From Morella rubra (Eukaryota > Streptophyta > Magnoliopsida > Fagales > Myricaceae), in NCBI GenBank assembly GCA_003952965.2, contig CM025854.1, positions 6,508,387-6,572,386 of the forward strand: a stretch of DNA of 64,000 nt. Reading direction: 5' to 3'. The position numbers and the translations under genes were made by a program. Positions within the stretch are counted from its first letter, which is position 1, and the number at the start of each line of letters is the position of its first letter. The notes under the pieces are model-generated. The model searched no databases. It saw nothing but the letters and a program-made list of their open reading frames with translations, and had not been told where the DNA came from. This document shows positions 36,801 to 47,519 of the stretch, piece by piece.

Positions 36801-39300
36801 TGTTATAAAACCTACAACGCTAAGAACTTTACACGAACAACATTAAATATAATATGATCCACCTATTATGTTTATCTCTCTTCAAAGTGTGTGATGTAAT
36901 TTGAATAAAAAATTGTAGAGAATCTCCATTAGAGACGGTGGACAGATCATAATTAGTATTACATCTGACCTTGGTTCTTAACAATCAAAACCCATGATTA
37001 AGACAATATTCAGGCCCAAGGGATCGATCGAACTCTTGTATGTGGAGTTTCTCAATTTCTTCCAACCTAATTAAAAGTGAGCTCCTGGTGTGTCCCAAGT
37101 CAAACGTACTGCCAGTTGGATGCAAAAGATAAATATGCAAAGGATAATCAAAACTTTCTGAAAATTATCTTGATGGAAATTAGGAAAAACTAACTAGCTA
37201 GGAATATAGGTGGTATTTGACTTCTAAAATTTTTAAATAAAATAACTTTAAAATAATATTTATCTCTCCATCAAATTATCTATTTTGATCAAAATAAACA
37301 TAAAAAATTCTTTCAAATTATTTTTCTTTTCACTTTAAAAATACATTAAAATTTTTTAACCCCTAAAATTTTGGGAGCCAAATACTAGAGAAAAGATTTA
37401 TAGAAAAGAAACTCTGAGTAATTTCTTAAAATCACTTCAGCTCACACATAATATGGAGAAGAAACAATTAGACGATCCAACCACGGTACTGTGGCTCAAT
37501 TATTGCTGCTTTCTGATCATGCAAAGATAAAGATGCAATTTTCATCATGATTGCACGGTCTCAAAGAGGATTAAAGCAATCCTTAATACTTATACTCCTT
37601 CCTGATAAGATAATGTACTGAATTTTAAATTATCCCCTTCAAAATTCCAAAAAAAAAAAAGTTATAATAACATAAATAATTTTATTCTTTGGTCCCAACA
37701 TCACATAAAATAAGGTAATAAATTTCAAAGAACTTATTGAGTTCTCAATAGAAAATTAATTGCCCCATAATTATTGGAGAAGGGAAGATTGCAATGATGA
37801 AGTTAAACACTATACACAAAAACGTTGCAGATAATGTTGTTTGGTTGCATCCGACATGGAAGCTGACTTGACCCTTTCTATCATATCAATAATTTACATG
37901 GGAAGGAAAAGGCAAATGTCTATGGATCCTTTTTCAATATATATAATAAGGAAAATACCATATTTTCCTTCTTCTTTTTTCTGATATTTCTCAATCAGTT
38001 AGAGCTTGAATATTTTTACACGAGCAAGTTTGCACTTCACTCAACAAAGCGTTCCTTTCATCTTCACGACACCAATATATATCATAACGTGGCACAAGAG
38101 GTACGACGTTTATAATCAGTGGAGGTAGTATATGTTTATCTCAAGGTTAATATAAGAACAAAAACTGCAATTTAATAATTTAGGGTTGTGTCTAAGATAA
38201 CTGGCGACTTAGGCAAAATCATGACCTGGAGACTTGATGCCTAAGGGACGTGGTCTCACACTCCTCCTAACAGCCCCCTTCCCCAATCCTCGAGTCAATC
38301 GAATCTCCTTGTCTCAGATTACCCTAAGTCTTGCTCTTTGAGATGCAAATTACTTATCAAAGTTTTGTATTTAAGAGCTCTTTTCTAAAATTGAATTAAT
38401 TTTTTAGTTTGTAGTTTTTTTAAACTTTTTATATTCAGATTCATATTTTCTATTAGACATAATAGAAAAATAAGAAAAATTTGGTGAAGAGAAAAGTGAA
38501 AGTAGGACTAAAAGAAGAAATGACTTTAATATGTTTAGAAAAAAAAAAATTTGGGGATTTAAAAGGTTAGAAGTTCCTCTTAGAAATTTAAAGTTCCAAC
38601 TCCAGTAGTATTCTTTGAAATTTTGAATTATGCTTTTTTTGCATACAATGAGAATTTCAAAATGTTTAAAAGAGATTTAAAGGCTTATTTTTTCCTTTTG
38701 TTAAGATAAAATATTAAATATAAATCGAGGGCTTATTAAATATTAATTAAAATAGTAAATTGGGTGCCTTAGACAACTACTAAATTGCTTATGCTGGAAC
38801 GTCCCTATTTAAGACATGTAATTCAAATAATAAATTATATAAATTCAATATTTGACTCCATTTTTCATTTCAATTTTAAATTCTTATTATAAACTTATAA
38901 AACGTTAATATAACAACATGTGAAGTGTGAACTATAGAATTTAAAAAGCACGGTTTATATATTTAAGCATGTCATGAGTACTTATAAATAATTAAAATAT
39001 AAAATCTTATGATTTTACAACAATAACCCTCTCAGGTTCATAGGATTTTTCTTGTCATAGGTTACATTCAAGGCATAATATTTAGAAAATATTAACATCT
39101 CCTTTGTCGCGGGAGATAGGGAAATGTTAAAAGCATAAATATATATATATCTCTGGAAGACGTGTTGTACAAATTATTTCAATAAAATAAATATTTAAAA
39201 AGCTTCCTATTAATAAATAATGTCAACAAAATTTAACATAATTATATGATTCTCTTTCCTAGTGGTTCCCAATCTACGCTTTATTTTTCAGATAACGAAG
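36801..39300. other. AT-rich intergenic desert
   Basis: I see no gene. A segment at about 37205-37385 (AT-rich, bounded by ggtatttgact and gggagccaaatac) resembles another segment at about 51663-51785 and may be a MITE. The remainder is AT-rich with simple runs. The final 300 bases lead into the CDA promoter. Confidence 0.35.
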
Positions 39301-39320
39301 CCAGCTCCCCAAGGGACCTC

Positions 39321-39327
39321 TATAAAT
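39321..39327 (+). promoter_or_regulatory. TATA box of the cytidine deaminase gene
   Basis: TATAAAT lies in ctctataaatgac, 206 bases before the ATG at 39527. Transcription would then start near 39350, at the edge of the poly(C) tract. Spacing-based inference. Confidence 0.5.
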
Positions 39328-39352
39328 GACCCTCACGAACAGCACGTCTTCG

Positions 39353-39392
39353 CCCCCCCCCCCCCCCCCCCCCCTTCTCTCTCTCTCTCTCT
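39353..39392 (+). repeat. Poly(C) tract followed by a CT microsatellite
   Basis: Twenty-two consecutive C residues (39353-39374) are followed directly by a (CT)n run. The tract lies in the predicted 5' UTR of the cytidine deaminase gene. Such C runs are rare in plant DNA and are prone to length errors. Confidence 0.9.
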
Positions 39393-39526
39393 ACTTCCCT
39401 CCTCGTTTCCAGGAACTCTCTCAGTCTGTCTCTCTCTCCTCTCATCTTTCCTCCCTCCCTTCGCCCCCACCGATCCCCACAAACCTCCATTTCCTTTCCT
39501 CCCCCTCCTCACCCACCATCTCCAAA

Positions 39527-40405
39527 ATGGACCTACCCAGATTCGTAATACCAGCCCAGGAAGCCGAATCCATGGCTCGAGGCTCTAAACTCACCGTCCT
39601 CCAGCTCCTCCCTTCCCTTGTCAACTCCGCCAAGGGCCTCGCCCGTCCCCCTATCTCCCACTACCACGTTGGAGCCGTCGGTCTCGGCTCCTCCGGCCGC
39701 ATCTTCCTCGGCGTCAACCTCGAGTTCCCCACCCTTCCTCTCCACCACTCCGTCCACGCCGAGCAGTTCCTCCTCACTAATCTCTCCCTCAATGCCGAAC
39801 CCCACCTTCGCTACCTCGCCGTCTCCTCTGCTCCTTGTGGCCACTGCCGCCAGTTCCTCCAAGAGATCCGCGACGCCCAAGACATCAATCTCCTCATAAC
39901 CTCCGAACCCGATTCCAACCAATTCCAACCGCTGTCGAACTTTCTATCCCATCCGTTCGGCCCCCACGACCTGCTGCCCAAGCACGTGCCATTGCTCTTA
40001 GAGCCACACGACAACAGGTTGTCATTTCTGAGCGAAACCCACTTACCATCATGCAATGGTTTCAGCGATGGACACGGGGAATTGCGATATGCAGCTCTGG
40101 AGGCCGCGAACAAGTCGCATGCGCCTTATAGCGAATGCCCATCCGGAGTGGCGCTCATGGATGGTGAAGGGAAGGTATACAAGGGGTCCTATACGGAATC
40201 GGCCGCGTACAATCCGAGCTTGGGACCGGTGCAGGCCGCGCTGGTGGCGTACGTTGCTGGCGGGGACGGTGGTGGGTATGAGAGGATTGTTGCGGCGGTG
40301 TTGGTGGAGAAGGATGGAGCAGTGGTGAAGCAGGAAGACACGGCAAGACTGCTATTGCAGGCGATTTCGCCCAAGTGTGAGTTGACGGTCTTCCATTGTG
40401 GCTAG
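39527..40405 (+). CDS. CDA1: Cytidine deaminase, CDA1-like
   Basis: Cytidine deaminase converts cytidine and deoxycytidine to uridine and deoxyuridine in pyrimidine salvage in the cytosol. One uninterrupted exon encodes 292 residues, close to the roughly 300 of Arabidopsis CDA1 (At2g19570). The N-terminal catalytic domain carries the zinc and proton-shuttle motif H78-A-E80 (HSVHAEQFLL) and P103-C104-G-H-C107 (SAPCGHCRQFL), plus GVNLEFP, which lines the nucleoside pocket. The C-terminal domain (from about residue 195, with HAPYSECPSGVAL) is the second, catalytically degenerate repeat of the two-domain dimeric class. An in-frame Met exists upstream at 39326, but translating from it would read through the poly(C)/CT tract into low-complexity peptide, so MDLPRFVIP was chosen as start. 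The gene looks intact. Confidence 0.95.
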   Translation: MDLPRFVIPAQEAESMARGSKLTVLQLLPSLVNSAKGLARPPISHYHVGAVGLGSSGRIFLGVNLEFPTLPLHHSVHAEQFLLTNLSLNAEPHLRYLAVSSAPCGHCRQFLQEIRDAQDINLLITSEPDSNQFQPLSNFLSHPFGPHDLLPKHVPLLLEPHDNRLSFLSETHLPSCNGFSDGHGELRYAALEAANKSHAPYSECPSGVALMDGEGKVYKGSYTESAAYNPSLGPVQAALVAYVAGGDGGGYERIVAAVLVEKDGAVVKQEDTARLLLQAISPKCELTVFHCG

Positions 40406-42640
40406 GCTTGGAACGAATGGTCCTAGAAGGCCCTGTTGAGGTAAAAAGTGTCATTGTTGGACTGTTGATTCGGTGGTTGAAAGATTTGTGTCATAAAGTA
40501 AAGATCAATCCAAAATCCGAGAAGAAGGATAGGGATCAATAAGCTATTTGTAATTCTAAGTTTTTGAATCTTTAACCTTTCGTGTCGTATCAGATTCTAT
40601 GATTCTTTATTCTATTCTACTTTTTGATTGACAGGGAGAAGACAGCTACGCAAATAGGTCTGGCAGCATATTGGGTGCCATGCAAATAGATTGTAGCTCT
40701 GTTTAGAATGTGTATTTCTGCAGTACTAGTTGCGTCTTGGGAGGAAAGTCTCCGAGTAGTCCAAGTCCGAGCAGGCAGTGTTTTTATTTTCCCTCGTAGC
40801 AACACCAGCTGGAATTGACATAATATTTTGAAATTCCATTGATTTCTCAAGTCAAAAGAAAGTTTTAATGCTCTGCATTTGTGGGGTTGTTCTCTGAGTG
40901 TACGGAGCCTAATGTAAACATTTGGGGAAAATCTTAATAGGATTTGATACCAAATACAGACCCACCTTGAATGGATATAAAATATTATCTAAAATTTCTG
41001 AACAAACTCTAGACATAACGAATGGTAATCTCATCTCAATCTCAAATTCTAACAGAGATCTATTCTCCTCGATCCTCCCATTAAGGAGTTTGCTCATGGC
41101 CAACATGCTCGGTAACTATTCTGTGGTTTACTACGCGTTGGAATTGCCTGGTGACGCCTGTTCGGTGTCCAGATTGGGCGGCCAATGCTTATGAAAAAAG
41201 TCTGTCATGGTAACAAGAACATGATGCCCCGCCCACAGCATCAATGTCGAAGTAACTGGAAGCATTAAAATTGTGCTGGTCCTGTGGTCCATGGTCGATT
41301 GCACTTTTTAGTGGGTTTCCTGAGTTGGAGTTCCAATATTCCGACCTCTTTTAAACGCACTTGTACTAGAATTACGTTTAGCGTCAATATCTACAGTCAT
41401 CCATTCAGTATAGCAGACAAAAAGGTACCCGAAAATAATTGACGACCACATCCTCTTGTCAATTTTTCTATTGATTTTAGTACTTAATCAACGCTTTTCT
41501 TTAATCCTCTAGAAGTCAATTGGCAATGATGATGTTATAGATTAGGAAAACAGAGGGGAAAAGTTGCTTCTTCTTTACATGGTGGATTGGGAGTGGCTCT
41601 GTTATAAATTGGTACAAGAAACAGAGGATCTTTCTCTGTACTACGTTGGCATTTTGTTGTTTGAACTCATCTAAAGACTCTTCATTACCGTCCATTAAAG
41701 GTTTGGTGGATGTCCCTTTAAAGTCAATTTCCCCGTTGATTGTATCTGCTACATAACCATAACTTCGTACCAATTACATCAGAACTTGACTGGACGCATA
41801 TGGTTAGCATAGTGCAGGACGGAAGTCTCCAAAATAAAACAATCTGCTGGGCATATAAGGAGGAGAACGGATTCTGTTCACCAGCAAGAGCCAAAAGAAG
41901 TAGAATGTTCACCAGCAGTCATGTACAGAATATGTCTGATTTGCAGTCCTCAACCAATAGATATGCCTGTAGCAGCGAATTTCTAACGTACAAACTTGAC
42001 CAAATCTGAAAGTATGTTATACTGAAGAGTTTGAGCCTCTAATTGTCCTTCTTTTTTTTTTTTTTTTTTTTTCTAAGATTGTCCTTTACATTCTATATGA
42101 AATGCCAAATTTCAGGGTAAGTCCTTCCTATTTGAAAAGTTGGACATGATCTTAGCCACTGGCCCTGTTTCAGTAATCTATAGCCCAGAATTTAGCCTCT
42201 TATGATCATGGAAAGGTGTCAATTCTAGTGTCATCCCTATATTCGTATTCATTTTCAGAGCTATGGGGCCAAATTCTATGTCGCTTATAGGAGCTTAGCT
42301 TAGCTGTTTGATGTCTGATTCATCAGAGCGTACGGTGCTGTTGGTACTTGTCAGAGATTCAGCAAGCAAGATTTTACATCAGATCCAATGGTGCTGCTGT
42401 TGGTACTTACTCTTCCGGAGACCACCATTTTCAGCGGAGTTATTTAGGAGTATTTGGATCGGCGTAGAATCAACAGACTTTTGGGTCTGTTGATTGAGGC
42501 GTTTATAGTATTTAGAACCAGGCCTTTTAAGACTACTGGATGTATAAACTTTAGGACTTTAAATGTTGCTGTAATAAATTTTATGCTCCTATTCTTTGTA
42601 TCTGGCCTCGAAGGGCTGTCTGTATTCAATATACTTGTAC
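40406..42640. other. Unassigned region after the cytidine deaminase gene
   Basis: The first 200-300 bases are likely the CDA 3' UTR. Open frames of 60-90 codons occur on both strands, for example 40922-41194 (+) and 41516-41773 (-). None is recognised, and no exon chain could be built. A poly(T) micro-insertion is listed separately. The sequence is not strongly AT-rich, so an untranslated transcript or unknown short gene is possible. Confidence 0.3.
42042..42086. repeat. Poly(T) micro-insertion with 9-bp duplication
   Basis: attgtcctt at 42042-42050 recurs at 42078-42086. Between them lies a run of about 22 T residues ending in ctaag. The ctaag end is shared with the micro-insertion at 53677-53717. 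Confidence 0.5.
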
Positions 42641-44932
42641 GTCTCTCTGTCAAATAAAATTCATGTTAGCTTAAAAAAAAAAAGATCATTGCAGCTGTAT
42701 CGTGCTGAGCTTTAGGGCTTCAAACTGATACGGATACCTGGGAAGATCAGGACTAAGACGGGAAAAGCTTCTTCGAAATTGTATTTCTCATCTTTGGAAA
42801 GATTAGGACATTGACTTTTCCAATGAAGTAAGAAGTACGGCCAAATTCTCATGCTTTGGCTGACACGAGTCAAAGGACGCCCATATTGACTCTATTATGG
42901 GACTTGATGGTGTTTGGAAAAGTTGTTTAAGGAAACTTCCTACGCTCTTTCTACTGAACCATGCAACAAGTTCCAGCAGGTCTGCCCTGATGAACATGCA
43001 TTGCTAGCTTTGGCCAGGAAAGGCAGGGGAGCCCTGGAAATAACCCAGTTTAGTAGCTACTTTTTTCTTTTTGGGAATGAATATAATTCTCTAAAATGTT
43101 TAGGGGAAAGGAAATTCAAAAGAAATTTAGTTCTTCCTCTGGGCAATCTGTTCTATATGTATAAAAGTATATATGACATAAATAACGTTGTTCAGGGACA
43201 AGGAACTAATGTTAATCCAGAAACGTGTAAGATTTTCTCTTCACCATGTAATACTCAAGAAAGATTTCACACCCAAAATGGAAAAGAAATGAAGAAAGAA
43301 GTAAAAAATCATACATACATTCAACAATTCTCCTTGCAGGTAATCGATGCTGTTGTCTTTGCTTAGCCTTTGAAGATATCCTTCCCTTATCTTTGAAATT
43401 TGGAGGAGAATAAATGCATCCCCGTACACAAATTGCCTTACCCTGCAGATTCTTTCAAAGAGGAGCGCACTCTGGAAGAATGCATTTGTCCTCCACCAAA
43501 TGCCAAGGAGTAGAGAACCCGAAATTTTGTTATGCCCTTTCGGCAATCTCTGATGCCTGAATATATAACATGGGTGAGAAAATAGCAAAAATTCCCGTTG
43601 GGTTTCTCCTCTCTAGAAGGGTGATTTACTGGTTGACCCTCCGGCTCTTTCCATACTCGGTGGGCCCGATTCAGGAAGGAAGACTTTACTATTGGTTCTT
43701 GGTGTGTGCAAAAGCACAAAGTTTGCCGATTTTCAGTTTGAACGTCTGGACTTTTAACGACCTCAGAATCCACTATCCAGAGCATTATCTTCAAACTTGA
43801 GGCCTGGGGGATGAAAAAGGACGTTCTCTTCTCTCTCCGTCTTTGGACTAATTATTATAGAGGCTTTCTGTGGTGCGTTAATTGGTTGCAGTTGACTAGT
43901 TTCCCTTCTTTCTTCTTACCCAAAAAGGATTTCCTTGCTGTCTTTTTACTTGAAAATTGACTGGTGATTTTTATGGGCCAATGTGAAATTACCTTCAATT
44001 TCCTTCCTATTGAACCAAATTATAAAGGAAAAGAAAGAGAGAGAAAAGGAAAATGAAAAGCCAAGAATTCACTTCGATCAACTCTGACGATAGAAAGTTA
44101 GGGAACTTGTTTGTGTGGAAGCCTGTAACTAATTAAGAGCCTGAAACGCAACGAAGGTCATCAGAAACAAGAATATCATCACCACTCGGTCGTCGATCTC
44201 ATCGCCTAAAACAATCAATGGGTACTCGCGTTCAAAGTATAGCTGCAGTTATGCAGCCATCATGAGGATGAAGCCGATCAATGGGATCGAAAGCCAGAGC
44301 AAGCTGAGGGAAAAAATTGAACATCATGACGAAGGAGTAGTTCGTGCGAAAGAAGGCCAAGTTTGTCTTGATCGTCTGGAAAAATTGACAGCAAGTAGGG
44401 GGAACATTGAGAGAATAAAGTTGGTTCATCTCCTTACATGGTCTTCACCTGCGAAGCGCCTCTTTGATTCGCTCTTTAGGTGAAACATATTGGAAATTTG
44501 ATGAGGTCGGCCACTCTGATGGTATCGTTCCATACGTAGTCATCTTCCAGTTATTTGCACAGAGAGAATGCAAAACGGGAGGGAAGAGAGGAGCGTGTAT
44601 CTGGGAGTGGTAAATTTGTTAGGTGTTTTTAACTAAAAGCTGGTGCAAGCCAATTTTGGGTAAACACTAAAAGCTTCTATACCAGAAAATATAACTATTT
44701 CTAAGTTGGGAGTTCGATTTTGATGATATTTCTTTTGTTTTACAGAAAGAGCCTCCGGGAACCCAAATAACAAGTTTGGATGCTTACTGAGAGGTTCTCA
44801 CGTGTTTTATTGCTCCTTTCTGGTCCCAAGTCTTACTCGAATATTTATTGTTCATGCACAATAGTTGACACCTCTGATGTATGATATTGGGGATCGTAGA
44901 GATTCCAAGCCAGATTGTGGAGTCCAACACTT
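42641..44932. other. Unassigned region with short open frames
   Basis: Open frames at 42914-43366 (+, 150 codons), 43438-43794 (-, 118 codons) and 44262-44483 (+, 73 codons) are the longest. The first begins MEKLFKETSYALSTEPC and reads protein-like for about 45 residues before becoming low quality. None matches a family I recognise and no splice chain was found. I see no transposon ends before the SINE at 44933. Confidence 0.3.
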
Positions 44933-45049
44933 TTTTTTTTTTTTAAGTCACAGTGGCAGCAGGACAGAGCCTGCGGATAGGGGGAGTCGACCCCCCGGAA
45001 CTAACCCTCCCTAAGGGGAGGAGGTACCACTTGAGCTAACGCTCAGTGG
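44933..45049 (-). mobile_element. tRNA-derived SINE with perfect 18-bp target duplication
   Basis: Read on the minus strand the element starts CCACTGAGCGTTAGCTCAAG, carries a pol III A box (TAGCTCAAGTGG) and a B box (GGGTCGACTCC, close to GGTTCGANTCC), and ends in a poly(A) tail of about a dozen residues. It is flanked by ttgtggagtccaacactt at 44915-44932 and 45050-45067, identical copies. Length about 117 bp. Although tRNA-like at its head it cannot fold into a full tRNA cloverleaf, so it is a SINE and not a tRNA gene. The intact duplication suggests a fairly recent insertion. Confidence 0.85.
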
Positions 45050-45605
45050 TTGTGGAGTCCAACACTTACCTTGCAGTATAAGCGCTTGTGTATGCTGGCT
45101 CGAGTCCAACATGTCTATGGCATTCAAGCACATCAATAGACACGATCGTCATCACTTCACAGCTAAAAAACTGCAACAATTCGCAGTTCAGGAAGGAAAA
45201 CATACTAGAACAGGTACATATGCACTCAAAATGCCCATGCCTACTCATTTATGAGGAATCATTTGGAAGACAGATGGGTTGCAGACAACTTCTCAAGATG
45301 TGAAATAAGTAAAAGAAAATTTTAATTCTATGTCTTGAAGATGGGCAATGCATTGTTTTGAGGTATCAGTTTTTCCCTCTCAATACAGAAAAACAACTAT
45401 ATCAGTTGGAGATGGAGCCAAATGGAACACACTCAGCATAATTGTTTCTCGACAAAAAGCATAATTCTTAAGTTTTTCTCCAATTTTCTCTCAAGTAACA
45501 GATAATTTGTATTCACTAAATCTGTAGGTTCTTCTCAATTGTACAACAAAATAAAAAGGTAAATGATAAAGATTCTAACTCTGTTCTCCAACTGGAGCTG
45601 TGCTT

Positions 45606-46827
45606 TCACTGGTCGGTTGGAATGCTCCCCCCCTTCAGTACCTTCCAAGGTCCAAAATAGAACTTTGGTTTCATTAAAGGGACAGCTTGCCCAGGGTGAT
45701 CTTCCCAATACTTCTCCTGCACAATATCACAAAATACACTTCGTAATTTAGAGCTACAAAATCATGATCCACAGTACTAGAGGCACAGTAGAAATTGTCT
45801 TAAAACAACCATTGTTGAACTTCATAAGTTGAAGATGAACATTAAAATACAACCCACTCCTATGCATATTTCAATCTGACTTCACAAAGAAATATATTCC
45901 ATTCCATCTAGATCTGAATTATATTTGAAGGTGGCATGCTATGAAACTGAATGTACTAGTAGCAATATGGTGTAACATGAGATGAAAGGGGAAAAAGACA
46001 CGCATTAAGATAGTAAACTACAATTCCACTAGATTTTGAAGTTCCACAAAATTCTTATAAGGATCTTTTGGCCTAGCAACAATGACAACATAATACAAAG
46101 CAAGAACCAACAACTCAAAAAATAATTTAAAGGAAAACTCTTAGAAAATGGCCAAATGTTAAGGCACATGATCATTCTTACCTCTCCCGTGCCACTTTTT
46201 CTCCATTCGTTTGAGTATTCAGAGAAAATTAACTCCCTTTGATGATAAGATTTGTGGGAAAGGTTGTTGAGACAAAAACACCAACATTAATGACATACTG
46301 ACAGTTAATAACACCCAACCAGAAGCAAAATTTACACCCCTATCTGGAAAGGGAGGCCTTGATATAAACTCTACAGCTACCTCAAGTTTGTGTTGCCTAG
46401 TCTTCTATGACCGAAATTAGCACTCAAGCAAATTACGCACCAAGGCATCTGCCATACAAGCAAAAGCAAGAAAACACATATACCACCTTGAATAACCTCC
46501 CCACAACTACGTATAGTTCCACTAAGCTTCACAATGTTAATAAGAAACAAGCACCAGTAGATTCTTTTGATGCTGTAGGTTGAACTTTAAAAACCAAAAG
46601 GGTAAAAGAGACCTGGCAAAGCATTTTCCAAAGTAAAGGGCTACCTTGTAGAGTTGCTCGGTGATAGCAGAACCAATGACCCCAGTGTAGAAAGCAGCGA
46701 TATAGATGGTGACCAAAGGTTTAAAAGATTTGGGTCTCCTATACGGATCTATCATGTCCCAAAGTATCGTTCTTTCCCACTTTGTGTACACATAGTCTGC
46801 GTATTTTCTCCAAAGATAGCTGGCCAT
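45606..46827 (-). CDS. Small conserved plant single-pass membrane protein (97 aa)
   Basis: There are two exons, 46645-46827 and 45606-45716, with a GT-AG intron in phase 0. The product, MASYLWRKYADYVYTKWERT onward, has 97 residues. One likely membrane segment lies at about residues 38-56 (PLVTIYIAAFYTGVIGSAI), preceded by a basic stretch (DPYRRPKSFK). The C-terminal part, EKYWEDHPGQAVPLMKPKFY, is hydrophilic. I recognise the sequence as a small conserved plant protein, possibly the group called Fb11-like, but no biochemical role is known to me. Size and topology would suit a small organelle inner-membrane subunit, which is speculation. An alternative Met lies two codons upstream (46833). The first exon-intron boundary and the stop are clear, so the gene looks intact. 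It is the one gene here I do not place in the Arabidopsis At2g19/At4g29 blocks. Confidence 0.85.
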
Positions 46828-46833
46828 TTCCAC

Positions 46834-47519
46834 GACTTGGTTCTCTTTCTCTACTGCAAATCAGCATTCAGTTTTCTCTGTTATAAAAAAGAAATAAAAA
46901 CAAAATTCCCGTGTCCTCTGTATAGAATAGCCGAAGTGGGGATTCTAATTGTCTGAAGGTGGGGTGTCAGCAAAATAGGAAGAAACCCAAAGACTAGTCT
47001 TTTGCAATTAGTTATGCCCGGTTTGATGAGATTTGAATAGCACGATAATATACAGGAATCAATAGGCCTAGTTTTTCGACTCAAATCGATGGCATAGAAT
47101 TACGAAACCTTTGTGCTGAAATTATTACCTCAGATTTTGATCCCTTTTTGGGCATGCGTCTCATAAATCGTCAGAGCTTCAGCTCCGTCGTCTCCGTGAC
47201 TGATATTTTTCTGCAGCTAGAAATGTCGAGGGCTCGGCTAATTTCTGATTTAGCGATTTGCCATATCACTATGGTAGGGGTTAACTTCCCCAATCCGGGC
47301 CGTCCCTTTATAAACAAATGGGGGCAGGATCGAGCCACGTCAGAAAGTTATTAATGAGGTTTAACAGCGAATTTACAAATTTAAAAACAAAGCTGACAAA
47401 TAAGAGATGTAATTGGAGATACTGACTTCGTTACCCCTCAGTATAGACATCAACTCTAGATATCCACCAAGAAGTTATCTTGGAAGGGGATAAAGAGAAA
47501 CAGATATATCACAAATAAT
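46834..47519. other. Upstream region of the small membrane protein gene
   Basis: The 5' UTR and promoter of the minus-strand gene should lie here. A 68-codon plus-strand frame at 47148-47354 is not recognised. No element was seen before the copia fossil begins. Confidence 0.35.

Noticed and set aside
39326-39526. N-terminal extension of cytidine deaminase from an upstream Met
   Set aside because: It would translate the poly(C)/CT tract into Pro/Ser/Leu runs that no cytidine deaminase has, and the TATA box lies only a few bases before that Met.
39533-40454. Several frames of 90-130 codons opposite or shifted to cytidine deaminase
   Set aside because: Shadows of a GC-biased real coding exon.
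43438-43794. 118-codon minus-strand frame
   Set aside because: No recognisable domain and it overlaps another unassigned frame. Too weak to call.
44945-45049. tRNA gene on the minus strand
   Set aside because: A and B boxes are present, but no cloverleaf or anticodon arm can be drawn, and a poly(A) tail and target duplications show it is a SINE.
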